From Phellopilus nigrolimitatus (Eukaryota; Basidiomycota; Agaricomycetes; Hymenochaetales; Hymenochaetaceae): 64,000 nt of DNA. The notes under the pieces are model-generated. The model saw only the letters and a program-made list of their open reading frames with translations, searched no databases and was not told the DNA's origin. The position numbers were made by a program, and so were the translations under genes. Below, piece by piece: positions 12,602 through 25,931 of this stretch; position 1 is the first letter of the stretch; every line of letters begins with the position of its first letter. The stretch is from the NCBI GenBank assembly GCA_021029095.1, contig JAJOHG010000004.1:868001-932000 (forward strand), read 5' to 3'.

Positions 12602-14471
12602 CATAAGAGCGCAACGAGGGAGCAACACATACAAGACGGAGCAAAGAAAGATAAAAGGCGAAGGTGAACAAGAAATAAACAAAGATCTAGAATGGAGAGC
12701 TCGAATGGGTTTCTAAGTGTCCTGGGCGAGCTGCACTTTTATCGCCCGCAGCTGCAGACACAATTGGCTCAATCACGGCACAGAGATTAAGAGCTCTAGA
12801 AGGACTACTAGCGCGGCGGACTCGCAGGTTTGAAGGGCCGAGCAGCGCCATCCATGCAATCTTGGGGCCGATCTGCCTTTAAGCTGCGGGAAATAGGCTC
12901 GGTCCTAGTGGTGCAGGAGATTCGCGCAGATGGAAGAGAAGGGGCAACGCGATTGTCTATTCATCTGCGCGCCGCGCTGCCGTCAGCTCGCTGCCCGGAA
13001 GTCCAGAATCCAAATACTCCAGAATTGCGCAAACGGGAACAAAAGTATCCCGGTATATTGGGGTACACAGCCCGCGTGCGCGTGCACGCGCACAGACTTC
13101 ATGAACTCTCGCTCTTGACACAAATAGGTCCTGATCAGACAAACAGGCCGAGTCGGTCTGAAAGGCTATCGGGCGCGCCAGAGAAGCGTGATATTGGAAG
13201 CTCAGTTTTCAGAAAGAGAGGCAGAGACGTTGAGATCATGATGCGCTGTGGGAGAAGCCGTCGGGAGCGTATTTGTCCTTTGAGTTACAAAATATCAGCC
13301 AAATGATGGGGTTTGTGCATATGACGGGAGCAGAACTCAATGCCGGGAAAATAATTTCCGGTATCACAATGGCATTTGATGAACGGATGAGCCTGACGAA
13401 AAAGCAAGAAAGAAAAACAGCCCGGAGAATGTGGATTTTGGCCGGTGTGACAAGTTATTACACTGTGTCACGAAGTCGGACTTCGGACTTCCGCTGTTCG
13501 CTCCCGTAGACCCGTCTCCGCTCCGATGGACCAGACCATTAGCCCGACGATCACGCCGCTGTCAACGACAACGAGGACCTCGTCGTGCACGGCATCGAAA
13601 ATCCATGGAGAAATGCGAGCAGGACCTCAAGGCGACGATCGCGTCTCTGTCAATGACATCGAAGTCGTTGAGGTCGCTGGCCGAAGTCTGCCCTCAGGAA
13701 CGAGGGCGAGCCGTCCTTGGCGGTGCTTCGTCGTGCACGCTGCACAGCGTCGAAGTGCCGTATGACTATTTGTGCATAACATTCGTGCGCGATGTATTTC
13801 GTCCGCGGTGCTGTGCTGCTTGCTTTGTGTCTTACTCTACTTCGCCGAAGCTCTGCATTGCGACTTCTCTACCGTGCCTCAGTGCAGTATTCTCTTGCTC
13901 CAGTCTTCTACAAAGCACGCTGTGGAGTCTCAGCAGCCTATGCTGACTCGAAAAAGTCAGCCTCTACCCGGAGATAACGCCCACGCGCACTGACGGAAGT
14001 TTCCCCAAATCATATTGGAATTTGTATGTGCGTTGTGAGATACGAAATCGGTGGAGTCGGAGACATCTCATCTACATATGTAAGTGGTTTCTCCTTTGAA
14101 CAACTCTGGTTCATCCTTCCTTCGAATGGTTCGAAATTTATAATCATGATGTCTCTGGCAGCATTGCAAAGCATATCGCATTTTAGAATTTAACAAACTG
14201 AACTTGCTCGCGAGCGTCGCATGCATCCACGGTGGTTTCCGAGTCTGCGCAATTGAGCAACTGTTTGTATTATTCTCGGCTTTATATTTCGCGGTTTGTT
14301 GTACTTTAGTAGGGAATTGAAGAGTTTTGGTTGGTACATACGGCTCGTAGATAAAGAAAGTATGAGCATCGTGCAAGATGTGACAATGACAACGCGTATG
14401 TCACACGCGTCCGGCCGTCGCGGTCGTTGTCATCAACGACGAGTCGATGAACAGCTTCCGCCTTTCTAGGC
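12602..14471. other. Long intergenic region between divergent genes
   Basis: 1.87 kb between the DUF6533 gene (-) and the large + gene at 14472. A patch around 13510-13760 is GC-richer and reads in part like coding sequence (a 'MEKCEQDLKATIASLSM' run), but frames change and no start, splice or family could be fixed. It may be a relic. The rest is likely promoter. Confidence 0.4.
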
Positions 14472-17400
14472 ATGAGTTCACGGTCTCAAGCAAACAGAAA
14501 GCCTTCTGGGGGACGACCTAACATCCGCCGTTTATTCTCGAAGGACTCTGTGACCTCGCTTGCGTCTAAGGCGAATGAATCGATCACTGGACATGCTCGA
14601 GAGCCGTCTGGCGGCCTTGCAGGACGCGGTGACGAACCTCGGAATGGCATCCTGAAGCAACAGACTTCATTGATAACTCTTAACGAAAGACAGGATGAAG
14701 TCGCTGAACCGAAGCCGTGGATAAAGAAGGACTTTGTGTCGTCGCCTTCACCTAGCAATCAGGAATACGACGCCTTCGAGGAATCCCCGACCGGTTCGGG
14801 CTCCTCCACCCCGCCCTCTGTGAAGGTGAAGGTACCAAAACCCTCCCTGTCTTCCTTCTCGAAGACGTCTTCTGCAAAGCAAAGCAGAATGTCTTTGGAC
14901 ATCGGCCCTTCTCGCTCTTTAACGTCCTCCCCTCCGCTCGTGTCGCCGTCCAAAGCTCGATGGGATCAGCTACGACACCATGTTCTCCCCTCGACGTCGA
15001 GTACTTTATCTCCGACCCCAAGCTACACGTCCTTCTCGCAGATGAACATCCCCGCGCAGGCCGCTCCTCCATCGTCGCCCGCGCCAAGGCCGTCGAGGCT
15101 AGCTGCGCGCTTCGGCTTCCGGCAAGTTGTGTCGGAGGCGCGCGAAGCAGCGGATGACCTAACGCGCAAGTTCGCGGACGATATCCAGAGGGCATGCTGG
15201 GCTGCGCGCTTCGGCGACTCCAGACCGCCCAAGCCAGAACGCGAGCCCACGCAGGCCACGCTCGGCTCGACGCTGCACCTTCCATTCATGTCGTCCGCGT
15301 CGCTCCCACTGTCCAGCAATATAAGTGCAAGTAGCTTGGCGGGGACAAGCTCATCTAAGCAGGGTCAGCGCGGGGCGGCGTTCTCGACGAATTCATTACC
15401 GCAGCCGACATCTCGCGTCAATGTGCTTTTGAGCCTTCAAGCCGTGGTAGTCCAATATTGTTCTGTTTCGATACAGAGGGAAACAGCGTATAAATACTTA
15501 CCGCACGAGAAAGAAGTTCTTTCTGTTTTGCTTATTGCGTTTCTAAGTCAGAGCACGGGACGGATTGCGGAAGATGAAAGGCGTGTTTCGATAGAGATTT
15601 TCGAGACAATCGTACAATCTTGGAAAACTCCGCAGGCAAAAGTGTGTTATGTTCTATAAAATCGCGTATATTATCTGATGTCGTGATATATTTTGATGGC
15701 TATAGGGAGAACTAGAACGATATCTTTGGTGTTGCAAAGCTGCTACAATGCCATCTTCGCCCTTGCGCTCCCGCGTCCTTTTTGTCCTTAGCTCTATCCT
15801 CACTACGAATGATTCTCTTTTGACCACATCTACCGCTCTCCGTGCCCTTTTGCCTGGCCTCGCGATGCTTGTATCATGCTACAGTGAGACTTGCGCTCAA
15901 CCTCCCGGATCTTACGACAACAACGCGAACGATCTGAATTTCGTTAAGGATCTGATTACGAAAATAATGACTGGAAGTTATGGCCAGCTAGACTTGGAAG
16001 ATCTTGAGCAAATGTATGATATGCTGGCTTTGAAGACAGACTTGGAGGATGACCTTAGGCAAGGTGTCTGCGTTGAAGCAATCGTCAGATGCCTAGATTA
16101 TGGAATACCATCTCAGAAGCGAGTGATACTCCGTTTAGTCGATGTGAGCAAATCAGCGCCATTCTTCTGCATTTTGAAGAAGCACTGATTTGACACTTGA
16201 TGGTTTAGAAAAACTGGCCTCTACCCGGCCAATTGTTGTCGCCTTCACCTCTACGCTCAAAGGTCCACTCCAACAAGATCACCGCATTTCTCCGCTCAAT
16301 CCTCACAATCCTCCAAGACCCGCTGACAGTCACGGCACCTTCGTCCTTTTCTTTATCAGATCTTAAGATAATCACGGAGATAGTTTTAACACGCATTCTC
16401 CCCGAGTTGGAACATCTAGGAGGTACTGAGGATAGCTTGCGCAATGCCAGAAATTTGGTCGTGAAAGTGACATTAGCGTTGATTAGCGCGGAAGCCGACC
16501 TGGACGCGGACGCGGATAACACGTTTAGTGAACCAAAACATTCTCAAGCGACGGAACTCGTGCTCGGGTGGCTCGGCAGTACGTCCCGAATTTGGAAAGA
16601 GTGTGTCCATAAAGAACTCAAAGATTTTGTGAGCTACTTTGTTGGCATCGGTTTCTCTGTCCAGGATGCTAAAATTATTGGTGTCAGGCGACGAGCACGG
16701 AATGGCGGACTGTGATTCACGTTGCATATAACTTGCTTGCCTTGCTACCCGACGGTAACCGGAAGAACGTAGCAGGATTGATGATCCCGCAATTTCAGGA
16801 GGTACCTAACTTTTTGCATGTCCAGAGAAATTCACCTGAACTCATCCGGTCCTGCATAGCGGATGATTTCCGATCCACCACCATATTCATCCGAGCCGCT
16901 CTCGCGCCTGCTCACATCATTGGCGGCCGTCTATCCTCAGATTTTCTACAAACCGCTCTTCGTCTGCGCCGCGTCCACGAAGGAAGAAACAGTCGCGCAC
17001 CAGCTTGCGATCCTCGTCGCGCTTGCGCACTACATGCCCAATTTCTGGACGACTGATGCGGAGATGGTGAGTGTAGCGTTGATGAGTGACCCGGCCGTTG
17101 GAGGCGGCTTTGCCAAGGGGAAGGCGAAGGAGGGGCAATCGCCGGCTTGGGGGAAATCCCGCCTAGGGCAAACTGTTGTGTTTCTGGAGCTGATCGGTAA
17201 ATTGAGGAGCATCAGAGTAGACCATTATGCGAAACAAGATGCAGGCATGGTAAGTTTCAGGTTTGTTGAATCGCTGTTACCCGAAAATGTAATGACTGTC
17301 TAGACTTAGGCCACAAACGTGTCCGTTACTAAAGCTATCAAGTTCGCGGGTGTTCTTGAGACTCGATTGTCGATCTTACTAGATGCCAAGGTGGGTCCCA

Positions 17401-20400
17401 AATAATATATTTCCTGACTTCGTTTTGACAAGGATTTGTAGGAGCAAACGGTTTTCCTACCTCTGTCGCAACGTATTCTCTTCTCGGCGTTATTCCTTGA
17501 GATTAGGCTACTCACTCGGACTTTGAAGTCGTGAGTACATTACTACAAGAACCATCATAACTTGACTTAGTAAACCACTCTCCATCAGGATAACTTGGTT
17601 ACCGCGTATAATCTCGTGGACGACTCAACATGATGTGGAACCAACTTCGAATTCATCCTCCCTCCCGACAATCACTGAAGATCTCATGGACGAAATCAGG
17701 GACTTGTGGGACAACGTTCGGGAAGTATATATACTCAGCAAAACCTGCCTGAGGCCACCAAGCCAGGTAAAACCATTACCTCGCACATCCTTGAGATCAA
17801 GCTAAAGCGAACGAACAGCGCAGAAATACTGTCATTCTTTCCCCCAAATTGGACAGCTCAATACCTGAAGTTCCGCAGGACACCTTAGAATCTTTAATAG
17901 TTCTCCGCTCTAAATTATTGGATTCATTGCCAGAGAATCCTCTCTGCACTATACTTGAGCTACTGGTTGCTATATGCGGGGCACTAACGCACGAGAGCTT
18001 AGTTCGCTTGGGTCCCATCGTTTGGGAAAGGTGTCTAAATCTTGATGATACTCAGGCAGTCATCCACGTAAGTATTGTCTTGCCATTTTTGTATTACCAT
18101 TTATCTGATTTATAATTATGGAAGGCATGCTTTATCTGTATGCAATGTGCAGAGAAAGCCCCGGACAAATTTATGGACCTGTTGCAGGCGCGAATGCAAA
18201 GGTATTTAGACGTCTTTGCAACCGTGAAAGGAAATTATTGATATAACTTTCAAGTCCCATCGCTGCGATACGCAAAGAAACAGTACAAAGACTGAGCATA
18301 CTCTCAGGCTGGCGCTTTCAATTGTTGTCCCTGACGTACGTCACGGATCGGACGCATCGCCGGCCTTTCAAGCTCGCCCGACCTCCACTTTCATTCGTTG
18401 CAACAGACGTGGGTGAAAGCAAGTACGTACCGAGCGAAGAGGAGGAAGCAAGTAGCGGGCAAGTGCACTCACTCCCATTGGACCTTCGCCGGCGACTGTC
18501 TGAGATAGGCTGGGATGATGATGATAAGCCTACGGATCAACGGCTGGAATGGCTACGGATGCCGATGTCTTTACTTGCCAGTAGTCAGCTCGACCAAATT
18601 TCGACGTCTGCCTCAGCCGTCGACGATGGGAAACTATCAGATCGAAGCCCGAGTCCAGTTACTAGTCCAGGGAGTACTCCTTCGAAATCTCCGGGCATGG
18701 AAGAAAATCTCCATCGGCGTAGTTCGTCATCTGGAGGCCAGCACGGAATGAAGCGAAGGCCGGTCTTCGTCGAACCGTTGCTCACGATTTTCCTACCTCT
18801 GGCTAAGCTGGTGATGGATAGCGATTTTGCAGTGGCCTCTTTAGCTCGAGACGTGGTGATGGACTTTATGCGCGATGACCCTGCTATCCTATGCAGACCA
18901 GTGTTTGACATCCTTTCGGGGCAGGTCGAAGCGATCGACAAAGCCATTACTGTTTTGCGATCTTTCCTTCACCTTCGCAAAGTTCTTCCACCACGACTCA
19001 CTCATCACGTTTTTAATCACCTTGCAGGATTTCTGAAATTTCTGGCCAAAGAATCTAATGCGCCCGATTCACTTCGCGACTTGGCTTATACTGTTCCTGT
19101 ACTCGCAAAATTCTCTCCGCAAGTTAGTGAAATGTCAGTTCAAGCCATTCGAAGAGCGAAGATCGAGGTCTTCTTATTTCCTTCCGGGATGCTATATTTT
19201 CCTGAGACAACGCCCTCTGGTCCTATGTTTCCGAAAGGACCAGACGTAGTAACTAATCCCTTCGACGACTGCCCAACGACACTGGTGCACATGACGATGA
19301 TCCGCACGTCTCAGAACCTCCTTTTTGTTGACATGTTAAAGCGCAGCCCTCAAAATGTTCACATTGTACGGAAAAATTGGACTCCGTTGGTATTACCAGA
19401 TATCATGGGCGCCGTTGATGATGACGACGTTGTTCCTCGACGTTTGGCGAGGCGTAGCATCCCTGACCATAGCAAGACCAGGTTCAGGATTTCGCTCTCG
19501 TTCTCGAGAAGTCATCTGCTTTATGTCGCACAGATGTTCCGATGTCTGACAAGGCATCTCAATGATCGTGTTGAGCTTTCGAACTTTTTGGATGGCGTAA
19601 ACCGAATACTTCTTCGTCATGGAGATGATATAGGGATAGTGTCACATGCTCTGATTGGTGAGGGTATATCAGGTCTGCAATTACAATGGACTGATAATGA
19701 CCATGGTTCTAGTGTACATGATAGCAAGCACTCGCTTCCGGCGGTTGATGTCCTCAGGATCTGGATTTACTCTGTTTCTTCCTGCGTTGATCAAGATTTA
19801 TTGTGAAGCCAATGGAGATGCAGGAGTCCGAGAGGCCATAGAATATGCTGTCCACCGCTTTTTTGCAGTCCATGAGGAAGTCTTTGTCTATCAGGCGTTG
19901 CAGGTTATTTCGAGTTTCGTCGCGCAGCTCTCCACCGATGGTGACTGGATTGCTAGCAACGCGTATCATTTGTTAGCCACATTAAAGTCAATTCCTCCAG
20001 ACCAAGATGCTGCCGGCATACGTGACGCCAATAAGGCACAGGAAGAGGAGACTGCTCTGGCTATCACTGCGGACGAGAGGCCGCAGATGTTCTTGGCATC
20101 TCTGCGAAAAGACGGGAAAACAGGCGCGGAAAAGCTGCAGAGCTCGTTGTCTGTCGAAATATTCGACAGCAAGCGGTTCCAGCCGGACAATATCATTCGG
20201 ATGCTGCTGACAGTCATTGCGCATAACCCGACGGTACGCCGGGCAGAATACTTTCTCCGGCTTTTCCGTTTTCTTGTCCCTCATCTCTACAATGCATCAA
20301 GTTCGGCTCGCGGTGTCCTCCGTGATGGCATCGATGCTTTGGGTGCCATTATAACTACAAAGGTGACGGGAAAAACGAAGGTGCCAGAGTCTTCACAGAT

Positions 20401-22726
20401 CAAACCCAAGCTAATGGATGATGATGAGAACGAGGATTCCTCGGCGAATGCGCATACTTCTAACAAATTTTTCGGAAAGCTATCGTCACCTTGCGATATT
20501 CAGGTCATGCGCTCAGATTACCTGCTCCTTTTTGCGTCTTATGTGAAGGCAGGCGGGGCACACCGTGTTAGCTCTTTGCAGAGATCACTAGACCTTGCAA
20601 AAATCATACTCAAGGATTCGTCTGCGTTGGACTCGGCTCTTGAAGCAGTCCGTCTCTTCGTTGATCAACTCGGGGAGACTTTCGTGCTGCGGCAGGATCC
20701 AAAATATGCAATTTCTTTGTTGAAGGAGCTCGCACCTATCATCAGCGCCCATGGAAGCGTGCTGGACCTAAGCGGATTGTTGAGAAGTCTGGTGACGCTG
20801 ACTTCTAATCCAAATTTCGCTAACGATCCACAATTCTCAAATATCGTTGTAACACATATCTGTTCATCAGCGTTAGAGATCTGCGAACTAGCAGCGCAAG
20901 AAAATATCCTTTTTACTTTGAAATTCCGATCCACTCTCATCGAACTTCTTGGGCGTTCTGTTTGTTTGCTGGGCTCGGATATCATTGCGGAATTAGAGAA
21001 GAGGGATTCTTCTCCTGCATTCCTGTCTGGCATAGTGATTCCATTCATTTTTCAGCTTCGGACCACTACTGAACTTGCCACGGATACACAATGGACTGAC
21101 AGTTGGCGCCAGGATGCGCATGCTCGGGCGTGGGTACGGCTCCTCTCCTTCTCCATGGATGCGTTCCAGAACCAGACGGGTGCAGGCCCGAAAGGGAGAC
21201 GCGGTTCTATAAGGCACTCTTCGTCGTTCCCTGGCCCCGGAGCTGACGTGACCACCGAAGCAGACACGGACAGCTCTCGTTTGTCGATAAGGAAACCGAA
21301 ACGTCGACACTCAGGGCAGGGCAATATCGTCGTCGCCATGCGCTCAGCCATGGCCTTTGTTACTTTGAAAGCCGTTATCTTACGTGGCCAAGAAGACATC
21401 TCAACCGTCTTCCCTAGTGCATGGTCTCGCGTTGGGGCGTTGCTGCGCTCGATGTTGCGAGATGGGGGCGCGATGTTTGCGCTGCGCACTCAGCTGTCCT
21501 CGGCGCCTGGGTCTCCCTTACCTTCTCCGATTGCAAGCACTTCTTTCACCGAGTTAATTGACAGGACAAATGAAAGGCCTAAACACAGACGCTCGTCTTC
21601 CTCTACATCGGAAGCTCGTCTTTCGGCCCCATACCCCAATCAAGGCGAACGATCGTCGCGACCAGATTCTCCGTCTAATATGCCAATCCGCCGCAACAGC
21701 TCTCAGCCAGATCCATGTCCTCGCTTCGTGGATTACCTCTCATGGTCACTGATGGAGTTCATCTGCCGGCAGAGGTGCCCGCTTGTCATCCAGCTTCGTA
21801 CCTTTATGTACGAAAAGACCATTCACCTACACGACGCGCTGCAGATGAGCGACCCCGTTACGAGTAACGCCAGTTTCGCTGGCTCTACGAGAACAAGGAG
21901 GAGTCTGCGGCCTGTCAGTACTGTTTACTCAAAGCCCCGCTTCGGGACGAGTTCAATTGCGCTGACGCCAGAGGGCTCTCCTCGACTCGGGCCGTCGGAC
22001 CCTAACATCTCCTTCGCAGGGAACCTCTCGACTCTTCCGAGCTTATCCGGGCTCGGTAACTCCGAATTAGGCAACGCATCGACTCCGGCGGGTTCGAAGG
22101 GCAGGAAGCCGATTCTCCACTTGGGTGCCAACACTTCTTCCGCAAACTCGTTTCTCTCTCCGTCATTTATACCAGTGTCGAACTCGATGAATTCGAACCT
22201 GTCCCACTCGTCGTCCGCCGAGGACGTCGGGCAGGCTGACATTGCACTTGATGCGCGGCAGGCGCTTGTAGCCACAACGCTCCGTGCACCCGGCCTTGTC
22301 TATCGCACATACCAGCGTGTGCGGGTCGTGCAGACATTCCAAGGCTATCAGACGTTGCTCCCCGTCCCCAAGTCCCTGAACAAGCATTCCTTCGCAACGC
22401 ACAACGCGGATAATCATGCACGTGCTAACGGCCTAGCAGCGTGCCCACCCGGCGATGTGTCTGCAAGTGCCAGTCCGCGCACGAGCACATTTCTTGATGT
22501 GGATACCGAACCAGAGGTGAACACAAAGGCGTGGACAAAACGGCGTGCAGCGGAGCTGCTGTTAGCGGAGGCACAGGATCTACTGGACGCCTGGCAAACG
22601 GAGACGGCGATCACTGCCTCAGGCTCGGATGCTGGGAATGGAGACGGTTTGGGCACGCTCAGCGCTGCGGTAAGCGCGGATGATTTCGATGTGACGTTTG
22701 TCTCGCATTCAGAGGCCATCCCTTAG
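14472..22726 (+). CDS. Very large HEAT-like protein, possibly UNC80-type
   Basis: Twelve exons: 14472-15641, 15706-16143, 16209-16628, 16688-16801, 16860-17249, 17310-17390, 17442-17530, 17589-17766, 17819-18067, 18125-18201, 18255-19657, 19713-22726. All phases agree and give 2,540 residues. The first 250 residues are Ser/Pro-rich and probably disordered. Then come long stretches of amphipathic helix pairs as in HEAT/armadillo proteins, broken by Ser-rich loops (for example at 18600-18740, 21180-21310 and 21540-21720). The last third is Ser/Pro-rich with a helical end (ELLLAEAQDLLDAW). Length and organisation resemble fungal proteins grouped with UNC80, a scaffold of the NALCN channel in animals; that identity is from memory of family organisation and is only moderate. 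No transmembrane segment is obvious. Confidence 0.82.
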
Positions 22727-23612
22727 TTTATTGTAACTTATACTTGGTTTGCTATCCCTTGGCTTTGTAACTAACTATTACGACTTCCTGCTTGTACTAC
22801 TTATCTGCCTCGTCCATCTTTGTCCACATACAAATAAACGTAGTCGCAAATGACTCAGCGGTGCAAAAGCATGGAAATGACATGGTGCAGGCAAGGTGCT
22901 AGCAAAATAGTTAACGGCAAAACGAACGCATTGTATTTTCACAATGTCGTACTTATTCTGCTTTTGTTGGGCTCACTTGGCATTGCAGCGCCGCGTTGCT
23001 TGCATTGATCTATCAGCTCTTTGCATAAATAACGATAGTCGTTGCGAATCAGATTGCCATATAAGAGTTCACGAGTTATTTGGACTTACTAGCCAAATTC
23101 GACGCGCGCAGGAGATTTGTTGATGCATCGTTGAGCAGAAGACCATCTTAAGTCCAAATTACATTACATTTCAATCTGATTTGTGACTGTCGTTATTTAT
23201 GCAAAGAAGAGTAAGTTGTGACTTGCGTCGATCCATCGTAAATCTACTTTAGATCGTCGTGAAAAGTGTCTGATTATTTTATTCGATGTTATTTAGTCAC
23301 GTGTGTATAATCGGCCAAGCAGCCGGAGCCGATGCTAGCTTTCCAAATTTCCGTCCTCTTCGTCAAATCGCACAGCGCAAAATCTTCAGGAATTTTAGAG
23401 ATATTTCTGTTCGGTACATTATCTTCTACACTGACCATGCATTTGATGGTACAATCACAGTGCCGGAGCTTCGTCCGGACTGACAACGTGCCTTTACTGG
23501 TTAGCTTCTGATTTTTGGCAAAGAAAAGCTGGTAGCCTACCACGCTTTTCTTTCTCCCACTCTCTCGATTGCGACGTCCTTTTGTGAAGCACTCCGACAA
23601 ACTGAGCCCAGT
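22727..23612. other. Intergenic region with an inverted repeat
   Basis: Contains the 3' UTR of the large gene, the inverted repeat described separately, and the promoter of the acyl-CoA synthetase gene. No coding sequence supported. Confidence 0.5.
23016..23213. repeat. Imperfect inverted repeat, MITE-like or hairpin
   Basis: The left arm (about 23016-23089) and right arm (about 23150-23213) are inverted copies. The outer match is CTTTGCATAAATAACG followed by AYAGTC, then a small gap, then AATCAGATTG. An inner match, ATTTGGACTTA, follows about 20 bases further in. The loop is about 60 bp. No ORF lies inside and no clear target-site duplication was found. It may be a small non-autonomous element or a transcribed hairpin. 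Confidence 0.7.
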
Positions 23613-25931
23613 ATGCCGCACGTCAGGAGCCCATACCCGCCAGTTCCGCCCCTTCCGCCCCTCAACTATCACACGATGCTCTTCGGGATGCCCCCCGGCA
23701 ACGTTATACCCCATGATTTTGTCGTGCATATTGATGGCATCAGTGGTGAGCAGCGTACGTACGGCCAGTTCGTTGAGCGAGCGAGGGATTGTGCGACGGC
23801 ACTCGCGGCACCTGTTAACCAGGGTGGTCTGGGTGTTAGTTGTGAAGGCGGCGAGAAAGAGATTGTTGTAATTTTGTCCCAAAATTGTTTGGTTAGCAAC
23901 TATATTTTTGATTCAACAAAAGTAGTCTTTTATTGACGCCTACGACTCGCAGGATTATATGGTGCTGGTGCACGCCGCTCTCGTCCTGACCGTGCCCTTT
24001 GCGCTCCTGCCCTCAAAGCCGACGCTCGCAGAACTCATTTACTTACTTGACAAACTCAAGTGTGGCGCACCGCATCTCCGGCTCCGCATCTTCGCCCACC
24101 CGTTGCTACTTGACCATGCGCTCGCCGCGACAAAGCAGGTTGGACTGCCGACGGAGCACATATACCTGCTCGATGGGCGCGACATGCACGCGAAGCGCAC
24201 AGATGTTGCGTCATTGATCGAGAACGCACGCATACACAAGCTCTCTCGCCACCCGGTAGTTCCTGCACAGAAGGACACGCTCGCCTATCTGCTTTTTTCC
24301 AGCGGGACAAGTGGGCCGCCAAAAGGTACGCACGACAGCATAGCTTGGGGAAATGTGCTCTTGGCTTAACAAATAAGCTATGGTTAGCTATAATGGTTTC
24401 GCACGGAAACTTGTGCTTCTCAACGATGCAACTTCTTGTTTCACGGCAGGAGGATGCTAAGTTCGCTCCGGTAAGTCGACGATAACTATACTATGGGGAC
24501 GGAACCTCAATGTCATAAAAGCCACCAGAGGAAAGTCCTCCCCGGCGGTGGATTTGCTTCCTACCATTCTATCATGCCTTCGGACTACATTACTATATTC
24601 TAAGGTACACAGTTTGAAAAAAAGGAGACATAATCTTTTTCTCATTGCTCTCCTTCATTCTATGCATTAGAGCCTTTTTGGTCCCAAATACAATGATCAT
24701 CCTCCCGCGCTGGAACATCGACCAGGCACTCGAGATTATCCCAAGGTGTGTCCTGATTTCACCAACTCGTTCATCACCCTAGTCTCCTTCAATAAAATGA
24801 CTGTCTTCGGCAGGTACAAAATAAACTACCTCGCGCTTGTCCCTTCCATTGTGTACCAGATCGTGCATTCTTCCAAGGCACAGAAGGCGGACCTCACGAG
24901 CGTGCTTTTCGCTGGATGTGGCGCAGCACCCCTCGCACCAAAGCTCGCGGAGCGCTTCCGCAAAATGCTCGGTCAGCCCGCCAAGGGTCAGGAAGCGGAA
25001 ATCCCTGAGGGTTACGGGCTGTCTGAAGCAGTGAGTTAACCTGATTACTCCTGCATAGTTGACAGTATTCTCAGCTCTTATTTTCGTTTCTCTTCCAAAT
25101 TACGCGAATCCATAGACGATTGGAAGCCTATCGCGTCCACGTCCTGGCCAGTATGGCCTGCAGCCCGATCCGGCGAGCACGGGCATTCTTATTCCCGGCC
25201 AGGAGGCACGTATAATACGTGATGATGGGTCCGAGGCGGATTACGATGAACCCGGTGAACTGCTACTACGAGGTAACGCATTTATAAACAAGATTGGCTC
25301 AATACTCAAAACTGTGTCTAATTTTTTGAAAATTTAGGCGGAAATATCGTGCTGGGATACTGGGGCGACGATGAGGCAACGCGCGAGAGCTTTCTACCCG
25401 ACGGCTGGCTCCGTACAGGCGACCGTTTCCGCGTCACGAAACAGGGTGTCTTCTAGTGGGTCGTCATTGCTAAACACCCCTTTTCCTCGATACCATGTCT
25501 AACAATTTTATTTTATTTCGTACCGAATCTTCCTCAGCTATGAAGACCGCATGAAAGATACACTCAAGATCTCCGGCGCACAAGTCGCGCCCGCGGAGAT
25601 CGAGCGCGTTCTGCTCACGCACCCGCAGGGGCTAGTTGCCGACGTCGCCGTCGCGGGTGTGCCGCCGCCCAACAACACACGAGATGAACGCATCCCCCGC
25701 GCTTGGGTCGTGCTCAGCGAGAGTGGCCGGGCTGTTCCCGAGGCGGAGGTGTTGAGAGTGCTCGATGCGTGGGTGAGGGAGCAGCTGAGCCGGTACAAGT
25801 GGCTCACAGGCGGGATCGCGATTGTAAACGATGTTCCGAAAAACCCGACTGGCAAAGTGTTAAGGCGCGTGCTGGTGGAAGGGTATGTAAAGGAAAGGGA
25901 GAGGGAGGGGCGAGTGAAGGCGAAGTTATGA
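23613..25931 (+). CDS. AMP-dependent acyl-CoA synthetase (4-coumarate-CoA ligase-like)
   Basis: Activates a carboxylic acid to its adenylate and transfers it to CoA. Exons: 23613-23891, 23953-24325, 24388-24470, 24522-24604, 24671-24745, 24814-25030, 25116-25272, 25338-25455, 25538-25931; 592 residues. The AMP-binding signature LLFSSGTSGPPKAIMVSHGN spans the second intron. Further motifs are LPFYHAFGLHY, PEGYGLSEATIGS, GWLRTGDRF and the C-terminal lysine motif NPTGKVLRR. The hinge region YYEDRMKDTLKISG is typical of the family. The substrate cannot be told; medium-chain or aromatic acids are usual. The C terminus lacks a clear peroxisomal SKL. It lies 886 bp downstream of the large HEAT-like gene. 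Confidence 0.92.

Noticed and set aside
14752..15285. Long antisense ORF opposite the first exon of the large gene
   Set aside because: It is a shadow of GC-rich sense coding sequence and has no splice structure or family features.
25538..25855. Antisense ORF opposite the last exon of the acyl-CoA synthetase
   Set aside because: Shadow frame; the sense frame carries clear family motifs.
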